NCBI GenBank assembly: GCA_963974215.1
Contig: CAXBBL010000004.1
Location: 1 to 64,000, forward strand
Length of the DNA stretch: 64,000 nucleotides
DNA from: Croceimicrobium sp963974215
GTDB taxonomy: Bacteria; Bacteroidota; Bacteroidia; Flavobacteriales; Schleiferiaceae
Direction: 5' to 3'
Shown here piece by piece: positions 1 to 7,866 of this stretch. How positions within the stretch are numbered: the stretch's first letter is position 1; the number at the start of each line of letters is the position of its first letter. Under the pieces are notes generated by a model. The model was not told the DNA's origin and made no database searches. It saw only the letters and a list, made by a program, of their open reading frames with translations. Position numbers and translations under genes: made by a program.

Positions 1-2
1 AG

Positions 3-75
3 TGGTGCCAGCTGGAATCGAACCAGCGACACAAGGATTTTCAGTCCTTTGCTCTACCGACTGAGCTATGGCACC
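3..75 (-). tRNA. tRNA-Phe (GAA)
   Basis: Read on the minus strand, a complete 73-nt cloverleaf is visible. The acceptor stem GGTGCCA pairs with TGGCACC, the D-arm holds AGCTCAGTCGGTAGAGC, the anticodon loop CTGAAAA carries GAA, and the T-arm contains GGTTCGATTCC. The discriminator base is A and the CCA tail is not encoded. The anticodon GAA assigns it to phenylalanine. It is transcribed away from coaX. Confidence 0.96.
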
Positions 76-212
76 ATTATCTTAAATTTTGTCTTTCTAA
101 AGAACTTCCTCACACACATTCTCTGTGTTTAACGGGGCGCAAATGTAAAACTTTTTCTTTCTCACCAAAACAAAAAAATGTCTTTCTACCTTTAAGCCCT
201 AAAATTTTTACT

Positions 213-947
213 GTGCACATAGTCATAGATGGCGGTAACACCCGGATTAAAGTAGCTCAATTTCAGGATGAAAAGCTCCTAAATTTAGAGATTTTTGCTA
301 ATCAAGGAGCCCTAAATATTTTTTTAAAAAAATGTCTTGAAGCCAATGCAATCATCATATCCAACGTAGGGTTTTGGTCTTTTGAGGCTTTAAAAGAGTT
401 TCGAGGCAAACTTATAAGGCTCGATAATGAAACCATGGTGCCTTTTAAATCGTTATACGCAAGTCCCCAAACTTTAGGCAATGACCGCCGTGCTTTGGCC
501 GCCGCCGCACTTTATGAGTTTCCACAACAAAATTGCTTGGTGCTAGATGCAGGTACCTGTTTAACAGTCGACTTTATAGATGCCAATGGGGCTTATCACG
601 GTGGAGCGATTAGCCCAGGATTAAACATGCGCTTTGAGGCATTGCATTCTTTCACCCAAAATCTTCCGAAAATTAATTGGAAGGAAAACGCACTGCCAGC
701 TTTAATTGGAGATTCTACCGCAAATAGCATTCTTAGTGGAGTAGTGCGAGGCTACTTGGCGGAAATTGAAGGAATTATTGAACAATATAAAGAAGAAATT
801 GACGATTTACGCATAGTATTCTGCGGTGGAGACACATCTTTGTTGCGCCCGTGGCTTAAAAATGACATATTTGCACCCTCAAATTTTTTGATTAAAGGAC
901 TTGAATACATTCTCCGATATAACCTGGAAGACTTTGAAAAGTCTTAA
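213..947 (+). CDS. coaX: Type III pantothenate kinase
   Basis: Predicted to phosphorylate pantothenate in the first step of coenzyme A synthesis, in the cytoplasm. The 244-aa length is normal for CoaX. Motifs seen are the N-terminal phosphate loop DGGNTR (residues 6-11), the GNDRRALAAAALY segment (90-101), the DAGT motif at 112-115, and GGAISPG. These are ASKHA-fold features of the type III enzyme, unlike CoaA. The start is GTG at 213, directly before the conserved beta strand. The end overlaps the signal-peptide start of the next gene. Together with the outer-membrane protein, TPR and LptC genes this is a conserved Bacteroidota gene order. Confidence 0.93.
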   Translation: MHIVIDGGNTRIKVAQFQDEKLLNLEIFANQGALNIFLKKCLEANAIIISNVGFWSFEALKEFRGKLIRLDNETMVPFKSLYASPQTLGNDRRALAAAALYEFPQQNCLVLDAGTCLTVDFIDANGAYHGGAISPGLNMRFEALHSFTQNLPKINWKENALPALIGDSTANSILSGVVRGYLAEIEGIIEQYKEEIDDLRIVFCGGDTSLLRPWLKNDIFAPSNFLIKGLEYILRYNLEDFEKS

Positions 948-2244
948 TTTACTCATTTTTGGCGCTTTAGCTTTCAATGCTTCGGCACAAACTAATTCAG
1001 TTTCGCCCTATTCTCGTTTTGGATTAGGAGACACCTATCACCAGCTCAATGCTAGGCAAGTAGGAATCGGGGGCGCAAACTTAGCCTCTTATGATGCTCT
1101 AAACATTAATTTCCTTAATCCGGCTAGTTATACCGATCTGCAGCTCACCACTTTTAATGTCGGCTTTGAAGGCAGTTTGATTGACCAAATCCAAGATGAT
1201 CCTGCAATTAGTGTTCGCAACAACCGTTCAGGAATGCGTAATCTTTCTGTAGGAGTACCTCTTACCAAATGGTGGGGATCTGCCATAGCTTTAATGCCTT
1301 ATTCCTTTAAAGGTTATGAAATTAGTTCTAGCCGATCTGCTTTAAGCGATACCAACGTTAGGATAACCGATCGTTTTGCGGGCGATGGAGGATTAAACTC
1401 TATTATTTGGGGAAATGCTTTTAAAGTAGCAGAAGGTTTATCTCTGGGTATAAATGCGCAATATGTATTTGGCTCGATTAGGGAAAACACTATTGTAGAT
1501 TACAGCAATGAGACCTTCTACGATACCCGTTTAGAAGAAGAAAATCAGATTAGTGGAATGCTTTTTAAAGCAGGAGCAAAGTATCATTACCAATTGCCTA
1601 ATGATCGTTTTATTGCGGCTGGATTAAATTTTCAAAATGCCAGTAGCCTTCAATCAGATAACCTAAGTTATCAGTACACCTTAAGTGGCTTTAGTCCGGT
1701 AGACACTTTGAGAGGCGGTAGCACCACGGCGGGCGAATTTAACTTAGGAAGTGAGTTTGGTTTTGGTTTATCTTATGGAGCAAAAGCAAGTGGTGCAATG
1801 CAACCTTCTTGGGGTGTGAACGTCGATTATAAAAGTACTAATGGAGCTGATTTTCGCAGACCTGATGGTAGCGGCGAATTGGTCAATGCGTACCAGTTAA
1901 ATTTGGGCTCTTTTATCACACCACGTCAAAGTTTTAAAAACTTAGAACGCAGTACGAACTTTTTTAGCAACGTCGAGTATAGAATGGGAGCCTATTATGA
2001 AAAGATGCCTTTTCAGCTGTCGAATACCGACCTTTATAATTATGGCATCACTTTTGGCTTAGGTTTACCGATCAAGCAAAGATCACAGGCTCCAGGAGAG
2101 TTTAAAGTAAGTACCGTAAATATCGGAGTTATGGCAGGCAGAAGAGGAAGTTTAGAAAATGGACTCATTCAAGAAGAGTATCTCAGCTTTTTCCTCGCCG
2201 TTACTTTTAACGACAAATGGTTTATAGATTATAAATACAGATAA
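934..2244 (+). CDS. Putative outer-membrane beta-barrel protein
   Basis: Unassigned outer-membrane protein of a family commonly found after coaX in Bacteroidota. I place the start at TTG 934, because it gives a clean signal peptide (MKSLNLLIFGALAFNASAQ) and follows a GGAAG sequence; the frame is open further upstream to 901. The mature part starts with a Pro-Tyr-Ser-Arg-Phe-Gly-hydrophobic-Gly motif, a VGIGGANLA segment and an NPASYTD segment, which recall FadL/OmpP1-like Bacteroidota barrels. It is rich in Gly, Asn, Tyr and Ser with alternating amphipathic strands to the C-terminus (WFIDYKYR). Overlap with coaX suggests co-transcription. Substrate unknown. Confidence 0.75.
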   Translation: MKSLNLLIFGALAFNASAQTNSVSPYSRFGLGDTYHQLNARQVGIGGANLASYDALNINFLNPASYTDLQLTTFNVGFEGSLIDQIQDDPAISVRNNRSGMRNLSVGVPLTKWWGSAIALMPYSFKGYEISSSRSALSDTNVRITDRFAGDGGLNSIIWGNAFKVAEGLSLGINAQYVFGSIRENTIVDYSNETFYDTRLEEENQISGMLFKAGAKYHYQLPNDRFIAAGLNFQNASSLQSDNLSYQYTLSGFSPVDTLRGGSTTAGEFNLGSEFGFGLSYGAKASGAMQPSWGVNVDYKSTNGADFRRPDGSGELVNAYQLNLGSFITPRQSFKNLERSTNFFSNVEYRMGAYYEKMPFQLSNTDLYNYGITFGLGLPIKQRSQAPGEFKVSTVNIGVMAGRRGSLENGLIQEEYLSFFLAVTFNDKWFIDYKYR

Positions 2245-2257
2245 TTAATACCCAAAT

Positions 2258-3676
2258 ATGAAAACGACCCTTTACGCGCTCGCTATGTTAATTGGAATGA
2301 GCGGAGTGCTCAGAGCCCAAGACTATGGTGAGGACAGTGCCAAGTGCCGAGAAAACCTTTATATCTACTACGAACTTGCTAAGAAAAAGCAGTGGGCGGA
2401 AGCTTATGATAGCTGGAAAGTAGTTTATGACATCTGTCCACAGTCTAGTAAAAACAACTTTATTTATGGTCCTTACATTGTAAATGCTAAAATCGATTTG
2501 GCGGAAGAAGCGAAAGACGAAGTAGCATTAGCAAAGTATCGTAAGCTTTTAATGGATGTTTACGATGCCAGAAATAAATACTATCCCGGGAAAGAAGGCT
2601 ATGTTTATGCTAGAAAAGCTTTGGATATGCAAAAGCAATATCCTGATAGCCTTGAAGCAATTTACAAGCTCTTTAACGATGCATTAGAGCTGGATGGTCC
2701 AGAGCAAAGTGCCGCATTTTACAATTACTTCTTTGTGACTGCTGCTCGTTTATTTAACGAGAAAATTTTTGAAGTTAGCGATGTATTTGAAGCCTACAAC
2801 ATTGTGATTGAAGGTATTGAAGTAAATAGCAACGCTTTAAACTTATCCATCGCTGCACTAACCGAAAAACGCGACTCTAATGCAGTAGAGCTAAGCCAAA
2901 AGGAGCAAAGCGAATTACAAAAATCTGAGCGTGAGTTAGATCGCTACACTAAAGTAGAGTCGAATATTGAAAAAATCCTTGGACCAATTGCTACCTGTGA
3001 TAAACTCAATTTGATATACAATCCTGAAACCTTCGCCGCGAATAAGTCGGATACTCTATGGCTGAAGCGTGCTACAAAAATGCTTCAAAAGGAACGTAGA
3101 AACGAAGAAGGGGATTACGAAGATTGTACGGATAACCCGATTTTCTTTGATATTTCGGATGCCCTTTACAAGTTAGAACCATCGGCGCCGTCGGCACGTG
3201 CGATGTTTGTAATGGCTTATCGCAATAAGGAATTAAGTAAAGCGGCCCAATACATTAAGGAAGCAATTAGCTACGAGATTGATCCACTAAAACGTTCCGC
3301 TGATTATGTTAAGTTAGGTTCGATTTACATTAAATTAGGAAATCTTGCCTCAGCTAAAAATGCTGCTATAAAAGCTGCCGCTTTAGATAAATCTAGTGGA
3401 GATGCCTATATTGTTCTTGCGACTTCTTATGCTCAAGCTGATGGGACTTGTGGAAATAATGTTTTCGAGAAGAAAGCAGTATATTGGGCTGCCATTGATA
3501 AGCTAAATGTTGCGAAAAGTATTGATCCTAGTCTAGCCAATAAAGCAAATAAAATGATCAACGCATACAAACAACAATTACCGGATAAAGGTTTAAGCTT
3601 TCAGTTAGGTCACACTGCCGGTGAATCGTACACCATAGGTTGTTTTATTAATGAAACTATTACAGTAAGTTTTTAA
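2258..3676 (+). CDS. Exported TPR-repeat protein
   Basis: The 472-aa product has a signal peptide (MKTTLYALAMLIGMSGVLRAQ) and is otherwise helical. It includes TPR-like units around residues 350-400 (VKLGSIYIKLGNLASAKNAA, then DAYIVLATSYAQ). A charged coiled stretch lies at about 195-235. TPR proteins mediate protein contacts, so a periplasmic or envelope scaffold role is likely. It lies 13 bp after the outer-membrane protein gene, and its stop overlaps the lptC start by one base (TAATG), indicating translational coupling. No enzyme motif is visible. Confidence 0.7.
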   Translation: MKTTLYALAMLIGMSGVLRAQDYGEDSAKCRENLYIYYELAKKKQWAEAYDSWKVVYDICPQSSKNNFIYGPYIVNAKIDLAEEAKDEVALAKYRKLLMDVYDARNKYYPGKEGYVYARKALDMQKQYPDSLEAIYKLFNDALELDGPEQSAAFYNYFFVTAARLFNEKIFEVSDVFEAYNIVIEGIEVNSNALNLSIAALTEKRDSNAVELSQKEQSELQKSERELDRYTKVESNIEKILGPIATCDKLNLIYNPETFAANKSDTLWLKRATKMLQKERRNEEGDYEDCTDNPIFFDISDALYKLEPSAPSARAMFVMAYRNKELSKAAQYIKEAISYEIDPLKRSADYVKLGSIYIKLGNLASAKNAAIKAAALDKSSGDAYIVLATSYAQADGTCGNNVFEKKAVYWAAIDKLNVAKSIDPSLANKANKMINAYKQQLPDKGLSFQLGHTAGESYTIGCFINETITVSF

Positions 3677-4242
3677 TGCTTAAAGCATTCACTCATATTA
3701 AAAGCATCGTTTCCTTGGGAGCGGTGCTTTTTTTAATTTTCGCCTGTGAAAATGAGGTGGCTAAGGTGCAAAGCTTAGCGCGAGATGAGCGTATACCGAT
3801 GGAAATACAGCAAAATTTTAAATTGATGTATTCCGATAGTACTTTCCTGAGAATGGAATTAAGAGCGCCGATTGCCGAAAGCTACCCACAGCTAGAAAAC
3901 CCACAGCGCGAGTTTAAAAAAGGCATTAAGGTGCGTTTTTTAGACGCAGATGGCTTGGAAAGCTCTAGCTTAGAGTCTGATTATGCTTTACAGCTTATCA
4001 ATAAGGATTTATGGGAGGCACGAGGGAATGTAATTGTAATCAATAAAAAAGGCGAGCGATTAAATACTGAAAAGCTTTTTTGGGATAATCGAAAGGAGAT
4101 TATTTACAGCGACGAGTTTGTGAAAATTACGACCCCAAATGAAATTATTATGGGAGAAGGCTTTCAAGCTGACCAAAATTTTGAAACTTACGAGATCAAT
4201 CACGTATCAGGAATAATAAATATAGAAGAGGACGATGCTTAA
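3676..4242 (+). CDS. lptC: LPS export protein LptC (lipoprotein type)
   Basis: Likely the bitopic or lipid-anchored component that passes lipopolysaccharide from the inner-membrane LptBFG complex to the periplasmic bridge. The N-terminus is hydrophobic and ends in a lipobox-like LIFAC with the cysteine near residue 24. The rest has the LptC/OstA beta-jellyroll signature: a repeated pattern of modified strands such as LWEARGNVIVINKKGERLNTEKLFWD, then ITTPNEIIMGEGFQAD. The 188-aa length fits the family. The start overlaps the preceding stop, and the end overlaps the next small gene by 8 bp. Confidence 0.82.
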   Translation: MLKAFTHIKSIVSLGAVLFLIFACENEVAKVQSLARDERIPMEIQQNFKLMYSDSTFLRMELRAPIAESYPQLENPQREFKKGIKVRFLDADGLESSSLESDYALQLINKDLWEARGNVIVINKKGERLNTEKLFWDNRKEIIYSDEFVKITTPNEIIMGEGFQADQNFETYEINHVSGIINIEEDDA

Positions 4243-4450
4243 AATGTTAAGGGTGGTAGAAGTAGTATGGGCAGCCATGGCAATTTTTTGCTTGGTGGAG
4301 TTTGTACGACTTATAAATACCGAAGGAGAGCAAAAATGGATTTATGGTGGCTTTATGCTAGTTTCAATTTTTATGTTTTTCTTTAGAAGAAGAACGAGGA
4401 AACGCTTTGCTCAAATTAAGGAAGAGCGTGAGAATGGCAAAATAGATTAG
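4235..4450 (+). CDS. Small two-helix membrane protein
   Basis: A 71-aa protein with two hydrophobic helices (about residues 5-24 and 36-50) followed by a strongly basic tail (FFRRRTRKRFAQIKEERENG). It overlaps the end of lptC by 8 bp and precedes the CorC-type gene by 3 bp, so it is co-transcribed. No family is recognised. Position suggests an envelope-related role, but that rests on context only. Confidence 0.65.
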   Translation: MLKMLRVVEVVWAAMAIFCLVEFVRLINTEGEQKWIYGGFMLVSIFMFFFRRRTRKRFAQIKEERENGKID

Positions 4451-4453
4451 TAG

Positions 4454-5707
4454 GTGGAATACTTTCTCATAATTAGTATTTCTATCTTTTTTTCCGCTTT
4501 TTTCTCGGGAATAGAGATAGCTTTTATTTCATCTAACCGCTTCCATATTGAACTGGAAAATAAAAAAGGAAGCTATATCTATAAGATAATTAGCTACTTA
4601 GTTCAAAATCCACCGCGCTTTATTGCGGCTATGCTAGTGGGTAATAATGTAGCCCTGGTAATCTACGGGCTTTTTATGCCGGAAGTATTAGAACCTTATA
4701 TACCCCTCGAAAATCCTTATCTATTGCTTTTGGTGCAAACCATTTTAAGCACCGTATTAATTTTAATTTTCGCAGAGTTTCTACCCAAAGCCTTGTTCAA
4801 TGCTAACTCGAATGCCTTGCTGGAGTTCTTTGCACTGCCCAGTGGCTTCTTTTACTTTCTATTTTATCCTATCGTAAGTCTAATGATTGGCATTAGTAAT
4901 TTCGTGATGCATTACATTTTTAAAATGGAGGAGGAGGAAGGCCAAAAAGCCTTCAATAAAGTAGATCTCGACAATTATATACGCGAGCGCACTGATTTAG
5001 CAGATGAGAAAGAAGAGGTAGATCACGAAATAGTTATATTTAGAAATGCGCTAGATTTTAGCGACCGTAAGTCGAGAGAGTTTATGATTCCTCGTACCGA
5101 AATGGTGGCCATGGAGGTGAATGAAGATATTGAAGAATTAAAAGCGGAGTTCATCAGTTCCAACCTTTCTAAAATATTGATTTACAAGGATACAGCGGAT
5201 CATATTATTGGCTACGTGCATTCCTTTGAATTATTTAAGAAACCTAAAGATATTCGCGCTATTCTTCGTCCCGTTAGCTTTCTACCCGAAAGTATGCCGG
5301 CGCATGAGACCTTGAAACTTCTCATTAAAGAAAAGAGAAGTATTGCCGTAGTATTGGATGAATTTGGTGGTACCGCAGGTTTAGTAACGGTAGAAGATGT
5401 GATTGAAGAGATTTTTGGTGAAATTGATGATGAGCACGATATCGAGGAAAATGTTGAAAAACAGATTTCGGATAAAGAGTTCCTCTTTTCTGCTAAAATC
5501 GAAATTGACTACCTAAATGAAAAATATCAATTGTCCTTGCCGGAAGATGATAATTTCAACTCACTAGGCGGTTTAGTTATTAATCTATTAGAATCCATCC
5601 CTGAAAAGGGTGAAGAGATTCGCATTGATAACTATATCCTTAAAATGGAAGAGGTGAGTAATTCGCGCATCGAAACCATCCGCTTAAAGCGCACCGATAT
5701 CGACTAG
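4454..5707 (+). CDS. HlyC/CorC-type transporter (CNNM, CBS pair, CorC domain)
   Basis: A 417-aa membrane protein of the CNNM/CorC family, linked to Mg2+ and Co2+ efflux or homeostasis. Four hydrophobic segments fill residues 1-150 (the CNNM/DUF21 domain). A tandem CBS region follows, with the characteristic MIPRTEMVAMEV start and EFGGTAGLVTVEDVIEEIFGEIDDE in CBS2. A C-terminal CorC_HlyC domain comes last (FLFSAKIEIDYLNEKY, then FNSLGGLVI). The start is GTG. The family includes gliding protein GldE, but the gldD neighbourhood is absent, so I do not use that name. It ends one base before a convergent gene. Confidence 0.86.
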   Translation: MEYFLIISISIFFSAFFSGIEIAFISSNRFHIELENKKGSYIYKIISYLVQNPPRFIAAMLVGNNVALVIYGLFMPEVLEPYIPLENPYLLLLVQTILSTVLILIFAEFLPKALFNANSNALLEFFALPSGFFYFLFYPIVSLMIGISNFVMHYIFKMEEEEGQKAFNKVDLDNYIRERTDLADEKEEVDHEIVIFRNALDFSDRKSREFMIPRTEMVAMEVNEDIEELKAEFISSNLSKILIYKDTADHIIGYVHSFELFKKPKDIRAILRPVSFLPESMPAHETLKLLIKEKRSIAVVLDEFGGTAGLVTVEDVIEEIFGEIDDEHDIEENVEKQISDKEFLFSAKIEIDYLNEKYQLSLPEDDNFNSLGGLVINLLESIPEKGEEIRIDNYILKMEEVSNSRIETIRLKRTDID

Positions 5708-5708
5708 A

Positions 5709-6527
5709 TTAAATTCCCTTTTTACGTATTTCATCGAAGTTACGCACCAATAACTTATTGGCTAGACGCGCATTGTAATCGAAATTGCCATCTTGCATTT
5801 CCGGTAACATTTCTTTAGCGAACTCCATTACTTTATCCTCTAATTTATTCATATAGCTAGGCGAAGGCTGCCCTGTAACAGTGCAGGCAATGCTAATGCG
5901 CTTAAAGGTGATTAAATAGATTTTATAGCCATTAAAGTCTACCCAGTCTATCGCTTGACCATTGCGTAAAATAGCATCTTCAACCATACGACGAATGGTG
6001 TCCAACATAAGCGAGGTAACTTCATTATTGTCACTAGAGTACTCGCTTAACATGCCGATAAGGCTGCGATTTTCATTTTCTAACACAAAAACGTCGCTCA
6101 GTTTTACACGCACGTCATCTTGTACTTTCGACTCAATTTTTTCGCGGTAAAGATTAGTGGGATCTTTCAGTTTATTCACCTTTCCAAAACCTAAATTATT
6201 CTTTAGGCGGCTAAAGCTACTACTGAAATATTCCGACATCATATTCTGAAACACTGGACTAAGAGCCGCTTGAATTCTTTCGGGGTTTTCCTCAATCTCC
6301 TTTTCTAGAGTCTGATAGAATAAATGACCAAATTCCTTAGGGAAGTCTCTGCGAAAGCGCATAAACCAGTCAACCAAGATGGGTTCCATATTCTGCTCGA
6401 GCTTCTTGCGAACGGTAATTTGTTCTCGAACACCTTCAATTTCACTGATGGTATCATCGGCTTGTTGACGCTCTTCGCGAATTAATAAGTCTTTAAGAAT
6501 TTCTAAGGAACTAGGCTTCTCACTCAT
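5709..6527 (-). CDS. Conserved hypothetical protein, helical
   Basis: I do not recognise this 272-aa protein. It has no signal peptide or membrane segment. It is highly charged and mostly helical at the N-terminus (EILKDLLIREERQQADDTISEIEGVREQI). The C-terminal half has a more globular pattern (GQAIDWVDFNGYKIYLITFKRISIACTVTG). It is translated from the same message as the coiled-coil gene at 6520-7671, which it overlaps by 8 bp, so the two probably form a functional pair in the cytoplasm. Confidence 0.6.
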   Translation of the reverse strand: MSEKPSSLEILKDLLIREERQQADDTISEIEGVREQITVRKKLEQNMEPILVDWFMRFRRDFPKEFGHLFYQTLEKEIEENPERIQAALSPVFQNMMSEYFSSSFSRLKNNLGFGKVNKLKDPTNLYREKIESKVQDDVRVKLSDVFVLENENRSLIGMLSEYSSDNNEVTSLMLDTIRRMVEDAILRNGQAIDWVDFNGYKIYLITFKRISIACTVTGQPSPSYMNKLEDKVMEFAKEMLPEMQDGNFDYNARLANKLLVRNFDEIRKKGI

Positions 6528-7671
6528 CTAATAGTTGGCTTAATTTTTTCAAAGTTTCACGCAAGGCCTCTTTTTTAGAGTTATCCTCGCTGCGATTGGC
6601 AAGCTGACGTTGAGTTAAATCGTACATGGCATCTAATTTAGCTTCCATGCGGATGTTGTTTTCGTAAATTTTACGATCTAAACGATCCGTAATTTCCTTC
6701 ATTGCTGCAGGATCACCTTGATTATTTTTTATCTTATCGTTCAAGCTTAGTTCAACGTCGTTTAACTTCGAGTTAAGGCTTTCAAATAACATTTTTACTT
6801 GATCAGCTTTAACACCACTATTGAGTTGTTCTTCTGCTTGGCTAAGTCGATTTTCTATTTTTGAGCTATTGGAAATACTTTCACGCATGAAAGAAACCAC
6901 ATCATTTTCTAATACTTTTTGCAGACCGTTAAATTGCTCGGTCAGTTTTTTACGATCGTCCGCAGCATAATCAAATCTTTCGTTTACACGACCGGTTAAA
7001 CGCTCTAGTAAATCTTGTACGTCATTTTCAAAGTTGTTTTGACGCTCAGAAATTTTAGTTTCAAACTCTGCGTTTCTGGCAGAACCTTGACTTCTTAAAG
7101 ATTTGATTTCGGCTTCTAGGTTTGAGAGACGATTACTGGCCTTTACTTGATCATGAGCACTAACACTATCTTCCAACTCGCCTAAACGGTTTTCGATTTT
7201 TGAACTAAAAGCATTTTGACTGGCAGTGATTTTTTCTTTAAAAGAGCTAACTTCTGCTTTTAAAGCGTTGGCACTGCCATCTACCTTATCGTTTATATTT
7301 AATTCTACCTGATTCAAACGTGACTCTAAATTGCTTACTAATTCTGCTTCAGCTAATTTACCTTCTTTCTTGGCATCCACAAATTCTTGAATTAGTTTTT
7401 CAACCTCAGGATTTAATGAGCTGTTAGTTGGAGCAGAACTATTGTTTCTCAGTTTAATAGAAGCCATTTCTTGATTAAGTTCTTCTATAATAGATACTAA
7501 ATGGCTGTTAGAGCTTTCCACACGACGACTAAGGCCACGAAAACGATTTTCAATTCTTTCGATTTGATTACCAACTAGAATTTTTTTGATAGCGTTTAAC
7601 CTCTTATCATCTGCAGATTCATTCTGAACGATGTCTGCGGTACTTTCTATTCTAATCTCTTTAGTGTCCAT
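6520..7671 (-). CDS. Long coiled-coil protein of unknown function
   Basis: 383 residues, almost entirely heptad-like and charged, with recurrent LxxxE / IENRL units (ENRLGELED, ENRLSQAEEQL). It has no signal peptide or membrane segment. At least four similar segments spaced tens of residues apart suggest internal duplication of a coiled-coil block. It overlaps the start of the next minus-strand gene by 8 bp. A structural or scaffold role together with that partner is an inference; no named family is assigned. Confidence 0.6.
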   Translation of the reverse strand: MDTKEIRIESTADIVQNESADDKRLNAIKKILVGNQIERIENRFRGLSRRVESSNSHLVSIIEELNQEMASIKLRNNSSAPTNSSLNPEVEKLIQEFVDAKKEGKLAEAELVSNLESRLNQVELNINDKVDGSANALKAEVSSFKEKITASQNAFSSKIENRLGELEDSVSAHDQVKASNRLSNLEAEIKSLRSQGSARNAEFETKISERQNNFENDVQDLLERLTGRVNERFDYAADDRKKLTEQFNGLQKVLENDVVSFMRESISNSSKIENRLSQAEEQLNSGVKADQVKMLFESLNSKLNDVELSLNDKIKNNQGDPAAMKEITDRLDRKIYENNIRMEAKLDAMYDLTQRQLANRSEDNSKKEALRETLKKLSQLLDE

Positions 7672-7866
7672 GTCTCATGTGCTTTTTAAAGTCCTTACAA
7701 ATAAAGGAAGCATCCTGTGGAAAGCCCTTGCTTATTCGATTATTGGTAAAATTTCGGAGATTAAAGTACATTTCTTGATAAAAGATTGCATTGAGTGCCA
7801 TAAATATAAAGGCTTTTGCCGCAACAATTGTATATTCGCAGCCTTAATTTTCAAAGCTTAGAATCA

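Noticed and set aside
4454..5707. Gliding protein GldE
   Set aside because: Same superfamily, but next to lptC rather than gldD; no gliding genes are nearby.
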